A stretch of DNA of 24,626 bases from Zymogenus sp964542895 (GTDB lineage: Bacteria; Desulfobacterota; Zymogenia; Zymogenales; Zymogenaceae): NCBI GenBank assembly GCA_964542895.1, contig CAZIWT010000046.1:1-24626 (forward strand). Direction: 5' to 3'. A program made the translations under genes and the position numbers. The notes beneath the pieces were generated by a model. The model saw nothing but the letters and a program-made list of their open reading frames with translations. It was not told where the DNA came from and made no database searches. Numbering within the stretch: position 1 is the first letter of the stretch; every line of letters starts with the position of its first letter. This document shows, piece by piece, positions 1 to 7,126 of the stretch.

Positions 1-905
1 TCCGTTGTGTTGACGGAGAGGGCGGAGTTTATTAGCTCGGTAAGCTCCGACACGTTTTTGGTCCTTAACTCGTTCGTCGAAAACCTCCCGTCCTCCACCA
101 ACTCCGGCGTATCGATCACGTCGCAGAAGGTCTCGAAGAGCTTGTCGTTTCCCACGGCGATGATAATCTCCGAATCCCCGGTCTTATAGCCGCCGAAGGG
201 GGTGATCGACGGGTGCCTTTTTCCCATCGGGGCCGGTATCTCCCCTTCCGTCTGGTATCTCGCAATCGCGTTTTCGAGGACGGCGACGGTGCCGTCGAGC
301 ATGGCGACGTCCACCCTCGCCCCGGCGTCGGTACTGCTCCTCCGATAGAGAGATGTCAGGATGCCTATTGCAGCAAACATCCCGGCGAAGATATCCGCGA
401 CCGAAGTCCCCACCCTGACGGTCTCTCCCCCCTCCGTTCCCGTAATCGAGATTATCCCGGAGAGGGCCTGCACGATCATGTCGTAGGCGCACTTGTCGGA
501 GTCGGGGCCGGTGTGGCCGAACCCGCTGACGCTGGCGTAGACGATCTCCGGATTGATCTTTAAAATGTCTTTTTCCGAAAAGCCAAGTCCCGCGAGCGTC
601 CCGGGGCGGTAATTCTCCACGAGAACGTCAGATCTCTCTATCAATCTTTTAAGGATGGCCCTCCCCTCCTCCGCCTTTAGATCGACCGAGATCGACCTCT
701 TGCCGGCGTTGAGACTCATAAAGTAGGCGGACCTCTTCCGGTCGTCGTCCCTGAAGGGGCCGATCTGCCTTGCATCGTCCCCAACGGCCGGGCGCTCCAA
801 CTTGATTACCTCCGCCCCGAGGTTTTTCAAGATCATCGTGCAGTAGGGCCCCGCGAGTATCCGGGTGAGATCGACCACCCTGATGTCTTTAAGCGGTTTC
901 TCCAA
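1..905 (-). CDS. Family III (CaiB/BaiF) CoA-transferase, 5' part only
   Basis: Family III enzymes move CoA between carboxylic acids in the cytoplasm through an aspartyl-CoA thioester. About 301 N-terminal residues are visible; the C-terminus lies beyond the left edge. The N-terminus (EKPLKDIRVVDLTRILAGPY) and GAEVIKLERP near residue 35 are typical of the family. The segment CAYDMIVQALSGIISITG places the expected catalytic aspartate at about residue 141. RYQTEGEIPAPMG and PFGGYKTGDSEIIIAVGN also fit. The start is TTG at 903-905, preceded by GAGGGGAG at good spacing; no ATG near the conserved start fits. It is divergent from the selenoprotein gene. The acyl substrate cannot be told from sequence; formyl-, succinyl- or aryl-CoA transfer are all possible. 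The family is sure. Confidence 0.93.
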   Translation of the reverse strand, partial: MEKPLKDIRVVDLTRILAGPYCTMILKNLGAEVIKLERPAVGDDARQIGPFRDDDRKRSAYFMSLNAGKRSISVDLKAEEGRAILKRLIERSDVLVENYRPGTLAGLGFSEKDILKINPEIVYASVSGFGHTGPDSDKCAYDMIVQALSGIISITGTEGGETVRVGTSVADIFAGMFAAIGILTSLYRRSSTDAGARVDVAMLDGTVAVLENAIARYQTEGEIPAPMGKRHPSITPFGGYKTGDSEIIIAVGNDKLFETFCDVIDTPELVEDGRFSTNELRTKNVSELTELINSALSVNTT

Positions 906-944
906 GACTGTCTCCCCTCAATTTGTTTAACGCCCATTCTATCA

Positions 945-973
945 AATATTCGATATTAAAAACAAGATGTAAA
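945..973 (-). promoter_or_regulatory. Candidate sigma70 promoter for the CoA-transferase
   Basis: On the minus strand TTTACA (968-973) and AATATT (945-950) are 17 bases apart, about 40 bases before the TTG start. The -10 hexamer is the same as that of the divergent promoter at 998-1026. The region is AT-rich, so a chance match is possible. Confidence 0.4.
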
Positions 974-997
974 GATTCTAACTTATTTTGAATTTAT

Positions 998-1026
998 TTG
1001 ACAAGACACTAAATCTGTGGAATATT
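998..1026 (+). promoter_or_regulatory. Sigma70 promoter for the selenoprotein gene
   Basis: A perfect -35 TTGACA (998-1003) is followed after exactly 17 bases by AATATT (1021-1026). Transcription would begin near 1033, giving a short leader before the GGAGG at 1057-1061. This supports 1069-1284 being an expressed gene rather than a relic. Confidence 0.7.
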
Positions 1027-1068
1027 GAAATCTGTAAAGAGGTATTCATACATTTTGGAGGCCAAAAC

Positions 1069-1284
1069 ATGGGCGATAAGGTCAAGATATACGGAAAGGG
1101 TGGATGACCCTACACCGACAAGGCCAGGTCGGTCTACGGTGACGGGGCTGAATACTACGACGTTAAGAGCGACGGGGCAAAGCTTGACGAAATGCTCGTT
1201 CACAGCAAGGGGGTCAGGCAGGTTCCCGTAATCGTGGAGGGGGGAAAGGTCAAGATCGGCTACGGCGGGACTTGAGGCGTTTAA
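1069..1284 (+). CDS. Glutaredoxin-like small selenoprotein, one or two Sec (UGA)
   Basis: Reading from ATG 1069, with GGAGG seven bases upstream, gives MGDKVKIYGKGG, then UGA at 1105-1107, then PYTDKARSVYG. It continues through VRQVPVIVEGGKVKIGYGGT to a second UGA (1273-1275), then Gly-Val and TAA (1282-1284). The beta-strand, U-P-Y-T redox motif, helix and cis-Pro-like VPVIV segment are the thioredoxin/glutaredoxin pattern, with Sec where CPYC enzymes have the first Cys. It resembles the small glutaredoxin-like selenoproteins called Uxx-star, as recalled rather than searched. Length is 68 residues if the second UGA stops, or 71 if it is read. Coding stays intact on both sides of the first UGA and a hairpin follows it, so a decayed gene is unlikely. 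The likely role is thiol/disulfide or peroxide chemistry. The partner is unknown. Confidence 0.85.
1108..1139 (+). promoter_or_regulatory. Putative bacterial SECIS hairpin just after the first UGA
   Basis: ACCGAC (1114-1119) pairs perfectly with GTCGGT (1128-1133) around the loop AAGGCCAG. The stem extends outward through TA/TA and CC/GG, with C-C mismatches between. The loop holds a GG, as bacterial SelB-binding hairpins usually do. The loop starts 12 bases after UGA, a little closer than the common range, so the fit is good but not perfect. Confidence 0.6.
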
Positions 1285-1307
1285 GGGCGCGCCGTGGGTG
1301 TGCTTAA
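1281..1307 (+). other. Hairpin after the second UGA: second SECIS or 3' structure
   Basis: TTAAG (1281-1285) pairs with CTTAA (1303-1307). After a GG bulge, CGC (1288-1290) pairs with GTG (1300-1302, one wobble) around a G-rich loop. It begins six bases after the UGA at 1273-1275 and overlaps the TAA. It could present the second UGA to SelB, or simply be a 3' end structure; there is no T-run after it. Confidence 0.35.
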
Positions 1308-1323
1308 CCATCTTCATCAGGAG

Positions 1324-1415
1324 TTATGCCATTTTTAAAAGATCAATTATTGAGAGATGCCAAAGCTGTCGGCAATGAGCCGGGTAATCTTGAGATTTGA
1401 ATCGAGATGGCATAA
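1324..1415. other. Branched inverted-repeat region, possible structured RNA
   Basis: A perfect 9-base inverted repeat, TTATGCCAT (1324-1332) and ATGGCATAA (1407-1415), encloses three smaller inverted repeats: TCAATTATTGA (1343-1353), CGGC/GCCG (1370-1382) and AATC/GATT within 1386-1397. The layout could fold into a cloverleaf-like form on either strand. It lies between the selenoprotein and the lipoprotein gene. No known RNA family is recognised, and AT-rich DNA gives such pairings by chance. Confidence 0.25.
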
Positions 1416-1565
1416 AAGTTGTCTTCTATTCATCGCTTCGACCTACTTGGTCACGTGAATTTGTATTAAAAAGTCTGGTTTTTTTTGCCAGCGATAACAA
1501 CATATTCAAACGGGAGGATTCTTTATAAATTTTTATTATACAATAGTAAAGGGAGGATTTAAACA

Positions 1566-2204
1566 ATGAATTTATCCAGACTATTTATTCTGGCCATTCT
1601 GGCCGTCCTGTTAATGCTTGCCTCGGGCTGCGCAATCGGGGCGACCGTGGTCAAGGTAGAGCATGAACCCTTGAAGAAGACATCCGTCAAAAGGGAGGGG
1701 AAGGTCGCCGTCACAACCTTCGCCGACAAGAGGGAGGAGGGCCACCGGGAGCACATTGGAAACAAGAGAAACACCTACGGTATGGTATTAGGCTGGGTGG
1801 ACAGCGATGGCGAGATCGAGGAGATAATAACCGGCTATTTCGCAGATGTTTTAAAAAAGACAGGATACGAGGTTTCAACGGTCACCACACTTCCGGAAGA
1901 CGCTTCATCAAAATATGACGTAATTATTGAAGGTGAAGTATTAGATTTTTGGCTGGATATCTATATGGCGGTCTGGCAGGATCTGACAATAAGAATCAGG
2001 GTTCTGGACAGCGCAACGTTAAAGATCCTATGGCAAAAGGATTTTTCAAGTGAGGAAACAAACGTTAGTTGGTTTGAACTTAAATCAGATTATGAAACAG
2101 TTATCAGAGAGGCGCTCACGAAGGCGCTGAACATGGCCGTGGATGAATTCTCGTCGGAGGAGTTTTACAATATAATCAAGAGGGAAGCGGACGGCATGGA
2201 ATGA
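1566..2204 (+). CDS. Putative lipoprotein of unknown function
   Basis: This 212-residue protein starts with a basic and hydrophobic signal (MNLSRLFILAILAVLLM) ending in a lipobox LASGC, so Cys22 should be lipidated after cleavage by signal peptidase II. The mature part begins with a KVAVTTFADKR strand like those of YajG/TolB-N-type periplasmic domains, then EEIITGYFADVLKKTGYEV and YDVIIEGEVLDFWLDI. This resembles proteobacterial lipoproteins that report or assemble envelope components. No catalytic motif is visible. The start has GGGAGG upstream (about 1551-1556). It stands alone between the selenoprotein and the convergent yraN. The lipoprotein call is firm; the YajG-like fold is an impression from the strand pattern. 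Confidence 0.88.
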   Translation: MNLSRLFILAILAVLLMLASGCAIGATVVKVEHEPLKKTSVKREGKVAVTTFADKREEGHREHIGNKRNTYGMVLGWVDSDGEIEEIITGYFADVLKKTGYEVSTVTTLPEDASSKYDVIIEGEVLDFWLDIYMAVWQDLTIRIRVLDSATLKILWQKDFSSEETNVSWFELKSDYETVIREALTKALNMAVDEFSSEEFYNIIKREADGME

Positions 2205-2231
2205 CCGATCTTTTTCCAGGCTCCCCCCTCC

Positions 2232-2263
2232 CTATAACTATAACTATAACTATAATACTATAA
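2232..2263. repeat. Hexanucleotide tandem repeat (CTATAA)
   Basis: Four uninterrupted copies of CTATAA (2232-2255), two extra bases, then a fifth copy (2258-2263). It sits between the convergent stops of the lipoprotein and yraN genes and disrupts neither. Confidence 0.9.
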
Positions 2264-2284
2264 CAGTCTCTCGGCCCCCCCGTA

Positions 2285-2647
2285 TCAAATCGCCGACTCG
2301 AAGGCGTTCTTGATTACGGTTATTTTTGGCCTGAACCGGCTCATATCGACCGCCACCACGTCGAAACGAACGGTCATTTGGTGGAGACCTTTTTCCGTGA
2401 TGTATTGAAGGGCGGCCTCCGAGATCTTCTTGATCTTTCTTGAATCGACAGCCTCAAGGGCCCCTGTAAGGCCCCCCCTGCTCCTCGTCTTTACCTCGAC
2501 GAATACGACCGTGTCCCCCTCCATCGCCACGATGTCGATCTCGCCCTCACCGGTCCTGTAGTTGGTCTCGAGGATCCTGTATCCCAGCTTTTCGAGTCTT
2601 TTTCTCGCGAGCCGCTCCCCCTCCCTCCCTCTCAAGACCTTATACAA
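2285..2647 (-). CDS. yraN: YraN/UPF0102 family putative endonuclease
   Basis: A 120-residue protein of the YraN family, a PD-(D/E)XK nuclease fold often found beside rnhB and of uncertain cellular role. The diagnostic series is present: GREGERLARKRLEKLGYRIL, NYRTGEGEIDIVA and VVFVEVKTRS, which supply the acidic and lysine residues of the nuclease core, then KIKKISEAALQYI and RFDVVAV. The start is TTG at 2645-2647, overlapping the 3' end of rnhB by 8 bases. A GGAGGT lies five bases upstream inside rnhB, so translational coupling is likely. It is the last gene of the block running from ffh. Confidence 0.95.
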   Translation of the reverse strand: MYKVLRGREGERLARKRLEKLGYRILETNYRTGEGEIDIVAMEGDTVVFVEVKTRSRGGLTGALEAVDSRKIKKISEAALQYITEKGLHQMTVRFDVVAVDMSRFRPKITVIKNAFESAI

Positions 2648-3245
2648 CGACCACCTCCCTCACCCCGGAAAACGTCTTCCTGTGGATAGGGGTCGGACCG
2701 TGCTCCAGGAGCATCTCCTTATGCTCCCTCGTGCCGTACCCCTTGTTCCTTATGAAGTTGTACTCCGGGTACTCACCGTGGTAATCGATCATGATTTTAT
2801 CCCTTGTAACCTTGGCCAGAACGGACGCCGCCGCGATGTGAGCGGACAGCGTATCGCCCTTGACGATGGGCCTCTGCTCCGTCTTGACCGGGACCTCGTT
2901 TCTGCCATCGACGATCATCAGGTCGAACTCGTCCTTTATCTTCAAAACCGCCTCCCTCATAGCGAGCAGGGTGGCGTTAAGAACATTGATCTCGTCGACC
3001 TTCCCAGGACCCGCTTGACCCGTCGCCCATGCCAGGGCTGCCTTCGTTATCTCGTCGTAGAGCTGAAAGCGCCTCTTTTCGGTTAGCATTTTGGAGTCGC
3101 GAAGGCCCTCGATCCTTACCCCCCTGGGGAGGACCACAGCCGCGGCCACCACGGGCCCCGCCAGCGGCCCCCGGCCCGCCTCGTCAACGCCGCATATGAG
3201 ATTTACGTTGTTGGAATAGAGATGTTCGTCGAATTTAAAGAGCAT
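2640..3245 (-). CDS. rnhB: Ribonuclease HII
   Basis: RNase HII nicks RNA in RNA-DNA hybrids, including single ribonucleotides misincorporated into DNA. All family motifs are visible in 201 residues: CGVDEAGRGPLAGPVVAAAV with Asp21 and Glu22 of the active site, the LRDSKMLTEKRR block, the acidic residue in LMIVDGRNEVP, and AASVLAKVTRDKIM. Length is normal. The start ATG has no convincing Shine-Dalgarno sequence, but the next possible start would remove family sequence. It overlaps yraN, and 123 bases separate it from the ATPase gene upstream, with no clear terminator in that gap, so co-transcription is plausible. Confidence 0.97.
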   Translation of the reverse strand: MLFKFDEHLYSNNVNLICGVDEAGRGPLAGPVVAAAVVLPRGVRIEGLRDSKMLTEKRRFQLYDEITKAALAWATGQAGPGKVDEINVLNATLLAMREAVLKIKDEFDLMIVDGRNEVPVKTEQRPIVKGDTLSAHIAAASVLAKVTRDKIMIDYHGEYPEYNFIRNKGYGTREHKEMLLEHGPTPIHRKTFSGVREVVVV

Positions 3246-3368
3246 CTTTTTTCAGCTGTCTGAATTATCTTATTTACGTTTTTTTAGAATTGCCTAAAAC
3301 AATCCATATAAAGCCGATGCCTTTTTCAAAAATACGGATGAAGGATGAGAAAATCTCGGGCAGGCCGC

Positions 3369-5321
3369 CTACTTGATCTGAAAGGAGCGGTCCGCTCCCT
3401 GGGCCGCCGCCTTCTTAGAGGTCAAGAGGATCACCTGCGCCTTTGATGACAGCTCCTTCAGGATGGAGGTCACGGCGGCTATCCTCTGGTCGTCAAAGAG
3501 AATGAACGGATCGTCCATGATTATCGGGATGGACCTTCTCTTGAGGATGGAATCGATCAGGGCGAGCTTCAGGGCGAAATAGACGGTGTCCTTTGTGGCA
3601 AGGGACATGCTTTCCATTCCCACCCTCATCAGGTTGTCCGACTTGAAAAACTTGATTACACCATCTCTGCTGAAGGTCGCCCTGGCGTAATTCTTGTTTG
3701 TCAAGACCTGTATGTACTTGTCAAAGATCTTCTGCAGCTCGCTCAGGGGCTCCATCTGTCCCTTCTGAACCAGCTCCGTTGCGATGGCGAGCGATCTGGC
3801 AAAGTGATCGTCCGGGAAGCGGGACGGCTTCCTTCCCCCACCGCCTCCCGACTTTGACGAACCCGCCTTTCCCTCATCGTATCGATCGAACCTCACACCC
3901 CTCTTTGCCAGATATTTCTCTATTTTCCCTATCTCGGTCTTCATCTCCTGGGGCGTAAAGCCCAATCCATGCATACCCTCAAGCTTCTGCTGAAGCTCGT
4001 CCACCCTGCCCTTTACCGCATTTTCCTCTTCTATCAACTTATCGTAGCCCCTCTCCTCCTTCATCTGGACCAGCTTCTTTCCCATGGTATCCCTCTTTAA
4101 CTCCGACTCCTTATAGCTCTTGACTTTGGTCCTGAGAGCCTCGATGTTATCGGCACCGAGAGACTTCATTAGCTCCCTCATCTCCCGTATCTCCGTATTG
4201 TGTCGGGCGGTGACCTGTTTTATCTCGTCGTCCGATTCGTTTACGACGGATCTAAGCTTGTTTTGGTAGCTGAAGGCGCTGATGAACTGCCAGAGGGTCC
4301 AGCCGGCCATGCCGAGGCCCACGAGCATAATCAACACCGCCAGCTTGGAGATACTTTCGATTGTACTGTTGGAGATGAACCTCCCAAGGATATTTTGGGC
4401 CACGGGTAGCTTGAGGACGATGCCCAGAACGGCAATCCCGATCCCCGGGAAGAAGAGCTTGTGCTCCGTTATAGAGGGCAATTTGGCATTTATAAGCTCC
4501 GCTTCGGCCTGCCCCTTTTTGCTCTTCAGCTCGTTTATCGTATGTTCGAGGCGCCTCTCCGACTCCGTATATCTGTCAACCCTGCTTATTACGCCCTCGA
4601 CCTCCCCAAAGGCCTTGAACCTGTTGATAAAGTCGCTGGTCTCCTCTATCTCCTTCTCCAGCTGTCGAATATCCTTGATCTGCGACTGTATTTCGTAGAG
4701 GTTGGACTGCTCCTGGTCAAAGGCGGTCTCTATCTCCAACATCTCCTCGGCCCTGGCCATCTCCCCCTTCAAGGTTTCGAGTCTCTCCTTCAAGGCGGTT
4801 GGATCCTGGCCTTCAAAATCGAGGTCGTCCTCCGAAGTGGATTGTGACTTTACGGGCTTGGGGGCGGCCCCCATGTATCCAAGGGGGCTTGTGGAAGGGA
4901 GGTTCGCCGCATCGGAAAAGAAGGCGCCGGAATATATCTCCTCGTCGGCGATCTTCAACGTGTTTGTGATGAACTCCGATATCTCCCGCTCGTCCTTCGT
5001 GATAAGGGCAAAGACCTTCTTGTCCTTGATGTACCTGCTCAAGTTCGACAGCTTCTGGGAGAAATCCCTGACGAGCCTGTATATCTCGTTCCCCTCGGAG
5101 ATGGTGAGATAACAACGGGAAGCCCCCTCGAGCTGCCAGTTGATGAAATCGGGCACATTCGAGTAGACGTCCGGAAACAGGACCGCCATGATGGCCCTTG
5201 CGAATGTGCTCTTTCCGCTCTCGTTGAGGCCGTAGATAACGTTGTACCCTTTGTGGAACGTGAATTTTACGGGCTTGGAAAATTTCCCGACGCCGGAAAC
5301 CACGAGATCCATGATGATCAC
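3369..5321 (-). CDS. YhaN/SMC-like ATPase with central membrane anchor
   Basis: About 650 residues. The N-terminus DLVVSGVGKFSKPVKF followed by Walker A GLNESGKST (residues 31-39) matches YhaN/SbcC-type ATPases. Long charged coiled-coil segments flank two hydrophobic helices (about 290-306 and 326-350). The C-terminal half has a signature-like block SMSLATKDTVYFALKLALID, Walker B PIIMDDPF and a D-loop-like FILFDDQR. A Gly-rich linker lies near residue 490. The split ATPase with a hairpin anchored in the membrane is like YhaN. YhaN and SbcC usually sit beside an SbcD-like phosphoesterase, and none is nearby. The start chosen is GTG 5321, seven bases after GGAGGG; GTG 5336 and ATG 5312 are also possible. 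A role in DNA or RNA end processing at the membrane is inference. Confidence 0.85.
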   Translation of the reverse strand: MIIMDLVVSGVGKFSKPVKFTFHKGYNVIYGLNESGKSTFARAIMAVLFPDVYSNVPDFINWQLEGASRCYLTISEGNEIYRLVRDFSQKLSNLSRYIKDKKVFALITKDEREISEFITNTLKIADEEIYSGAFFSDAANLPSTSPLGYMGAAPKPVKSQSTSEDDLDFEGQDPTALKERLETLKGEMARAEEMLEIETAFDQEQSNLYEIQSQIKDIRQLEKEIEETSDFINRFKAFGEVEGVISRVDRYTESERRLEHTINELKSKKGQAEAELINAKLPSITEHKLFFPGIGIAVLGIVLKLPVAQNILGRFISNSTIESISKLAVLIMLVGLGMAGWTLWQFISAFSYQNKLRSVVNESDDEIKQVTARHNTEIREMRELMKSLGADNIEALRTKVKSYKESELKRDTMGKKLVQMKEERGYDKLIEEENAVKGRVDELQQKLEGMHGLGFTPQEMKTEIGKIEKYLAKRGVRFDRYDEGKAGSSKSGGGGGRKPSRFPDDHFARSLAIATELVQKGQMEPLSELQKIFDKYIQVLTNKNYARATFSRDGVIKFFKSDNLMRVGMESMSLATKDTVYFALKLALIDSILKRRSIPIIMDDPFILFDDQRIAAVTSILKELSSKAQVILLTSKKAAAQGADRSFQIK

Positions 5322-5359
5322 GGAGACGCCCTCCACCTACTGGAATATCTTCAAGCGGA

Positions 5360-5707
5360 TCAGAACTTCCTGAGCTCCTTAATCCTCGCCGCTTTACCCC
5401 TTCTCTTCCTCAAGTAGTAAAGTCTCGCTCTCCTCACCCTGCCGCGCTGAACTATCTCTATCTTGTCAATCAGGGGGGAATGAAGGGGAAATATCCTCTC
5501 AACGCCGACGCCGTAAGATATCTTCCTTACCGTAAAACTGGCGCGGCTGTTGCCCTTTCTCTTCCTTATCACCGTCCCCTCGAAGACCTGTATCCTCTCC
5601 TTCTCACCCTCCTTGATTTTCACATGGACCTTGACCGTATCCCCCGCCTTGAAGGACGGAAGGTCGGCACGCATCTGCTCTTTTTCCAGCATTTCTATCT
5701 GCAACAT
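5360..5707 (-). CDS. rplS: Large ribosomal subunit protein bL19
   Basis: bL19 lies at the interface of the two ribosomal subunits. The 115-residue protein shows the whole family pattern: LPSFKAGDTVKVHVKI, RIQVFEGTVIRKR, FTVRKISYGVGVERIFPLHSP, and the basic tail RGRVRRARLYYLRKRRGKAARI. Length is normal. ATG 5705-5707 is preceded by GGGGAG. It is 11 bases after the SPOUT methyltransferase gene, continuing the usual rpsP-rimM-trmD-rplS order. Confidence 0.99.
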   Translation of the reverse strand: MLQIEMLEKEQMRADLPSFKAGDTVKVHVKIKEGEKERIQVFEGTVIRKRKGNSRASFTVRKISYGVGVERIFPLHSPLIDKIEIVQRGRVRRARLYYLRKRRGKAARIKELRKF

Positions 5708-5718
5708 CGATAACTCCC

Positions 5719-6285
5719 CTATTGCTCTGTTCTACCTCTAATCCTGTCGAGAATAATAGCGGCCGCCGAGCGGACGGAGAGGTGATTATACTCACCAACT
5801 CCCCTTATCGGCTCCACCACGTATTTACACATTTCCTTTATCGGCTCGGTCATCCCCCAGCCCGTACCGAAAAGTATCAGATATGGACTGCCGTCCCTTT
5901 TAAGCCTTTCGCTCAACTCACCGGGCGTGAGAGATTCCCCATCGTGACCCGCCCAAGTCCCCACAATTACCGGCTCCGCCCCCGTGATCCTGGTTATCTC
6001 TCCGACGGCCGAATCGAGGTCGTCCACAACCTCGATATTTTTGAGAGCCTCGCCCCTTAGGGGATTGTAGGACCTCCCGCCCCCCTCACACCAATATTCC
6101 ACGATCCTCTCAACGAGCCTCTTCTGGGTCTGCATCGGATTTATTATAAAAAATCTCGACACCCCGTAGGTTCTGGAGGCCCTGGCTATATCGTGTATAT
6201 CGAGGTTCGTAACCGATGTGGCCACCACCCTTCCGTTCTTGTTCAGCACCGGGTAGTGAACGAGTCCTACAAATACCTCTCCCAA
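5719..6285 (-). CDS. SPOUT-class RNA methyltransferase beside trmD
   Basis: A 188-residue SAM-dependent RNA methyltransferase of the family that often sits between trmD and rplS in deltaproteobacteria and thermophiles (recalled as Pfam Methyltrn_RNA_4). Visible blocks are FVGLVHYPVLNKNGRVVATSV, NLDIHDIARASRTYGV, the NPMQTQ stretch, and the C-terminal knot with LILFGTGWGMTEPI and YNHLSVRSAAAIILDR. That last block is where SPOUT enzymes bind SAM. The target nucleotide is not known to me. The start is TTG 6283-6285 with AGGGAGGG eight to nine bases before it; no in-frame ATG lies close. The 91-base gap to trmD is G-rich on the coding strand. Confidence 0.92.
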   Translation of the reverse strand: MGEVFVGLVHYPVLNKNGRVVATSVTNLDIHDIARASRTYGVSRFFIINPMQTQKRLVERIVEYWCEGGGRSYNPLRGEALKNIEVVDDLDSAVGEITRITGAEPVIVGTWAGHDGESLTPGELSERLKRDGSPYLILFGTGWGMTEPIKEMCKYVVEPIRGVGEYNHLSVRSAAAIILDRIRGRTEQ

Positions 6286-6315
6286 ATCCGCGTCCCTCCC
6301 TATGCCCGGCAGTCG

Positions 6316-6377
6316 CCCCTACCAGCATTCCCCCTCATCAATTCCCCCCCCATCCATCCCCCCATTCGGCACCCCCC
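6316..6377 (-). other. G-tract cluster, potential RNA G-quadruplex
   Basis: On the transcribed-sense (minus) strand five G-runs of 6, 6, 8, 5 and 4 bases (plus-strand C-runs at 6372-6377, 6358-6363, 6344-6351, 6330-6334 and 6316-6319) are separated by 6 to 10 bases. They fill the space between the trmD stop and the Shine-Dalgarno of the next gene. A quadruplex could slow transcription or tune translation here. Loops are slightly longer than the classic rule allows. Confidence 0.4.
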
Positions 6378-7126
6378 TAGCTTTCCTTGGGCGACCTTCC
6401 CCCGGTGACCTCCTCTATGATCTGCCTCTCCTTTTCGCTCAGCTCTTTGCCCTCAATAATATCCGGCCTCCTTAGGAGCGTCCTCTTGATCGACTGAACG
6501 AGCCGCCACTCGGCGATCTTCTCATGGTCGCCGGACAGCAGTATCTCCGGCACCTCCATTCCGAGGTACTTTCTCGGCCTGGTGTACTGGGGATACTTGA
6601 GGAGCGAGTTGGAGAAGCTGTCTTCTTCCACCGATTCCCGCTTCCCGACGACCCCCTCGATCAACCTCGCCACGGCCTCTATAACAACGAGGGCCGCAAC
6701 CTCTCCCCCCGAAAGTATATAGTCCCCGATCGATATTTCGTCGTCCACGAGCCCTTCCGACACCCTCTCGTCGACCCCCTCGTATCGGCCGCAGATGAGG
6801 ACGAATCTCCCGATTTTTTTGAGGCTTTTGGCCTCCCGATCGGAAAACCTTCTCCCCTGGGGCGTCAGGAGGATTATCCTCGGCTTATCTTCCCTCGCCT
6901 GGATGTGCCTTACCGCTTTGAAAATCGGCTCCGGCTTCATTACCATCCCCGCCCCGCCGCCAAAAGGCGCGTCGTCCGCCGTCTTGTGGCGGTCCGTCGT
7001 GAACCCTCTCAGATCGATCGGGTTTACCGATATCAGTCCTTCGTCCAGGGCTTTTTTTATAATACCGGTCTTTAGAGGGGAATCGAAATATTCGGGAAAC
7101 AGGGTCAGTACATCAATCTTTAACAT
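6377..7126 (-). CDS. trmD: tRNA (guanine37-N1)-methyltransferase
   Basis: TrmD methylates G37 of tRNAs reading CNN-type codons, preventing frameshifting. The sequence has MLKIDVLTLFPEYFDSPL, PFGGGAGMVMKPEPI, LLTPQGRRFSD, ICGRYEGVDERV, EISIGDYILSGGEVAALV and YPQYTRP, covering the trefoil knot and the acidic residue (in EEDSFS) that acts as base. ATG 7124-7126 gives 249 residues, a normal length. A TTG at 7151-7153 would add nine residues not typical of the family. The gene overlaps the end of rimM by 14 bases, so translation is probably coupled. RLIEGVVG has Glu where Pro is common. Confidence 0.98.
   Translation of the reverse strand: MLKIDVLTLFPEYFDSPLKTGIIKKALDEGLISVNPIDLRGFTTDRHKTADDAPFGGGAGMVMKPEPIFKAVRHIQAREDKPRIILLTPQGRRFSDREAKSLKKIGRFVLICGRYEGVDERVSEGLVDDEISIGDYILSGGEVAALVVIEAVARLIEGVVGKRESVEEDSFSNSLLKYPQYTRPRKYLGMEVPEILLSGDHEKIAEWRLVQSIKRTLLRRPDIIEGKELSEKERQIIEEVTGGRSPKES

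Noticed and set aside
1009..1317. Minus-strand open frame of 102 codons over the selenoprotein locus
   Set aside because: It is antisense to a well-supported plus-strand gene with promoter, ribosome site and thioredoxin-like pattern; its own sequence shows no family features.
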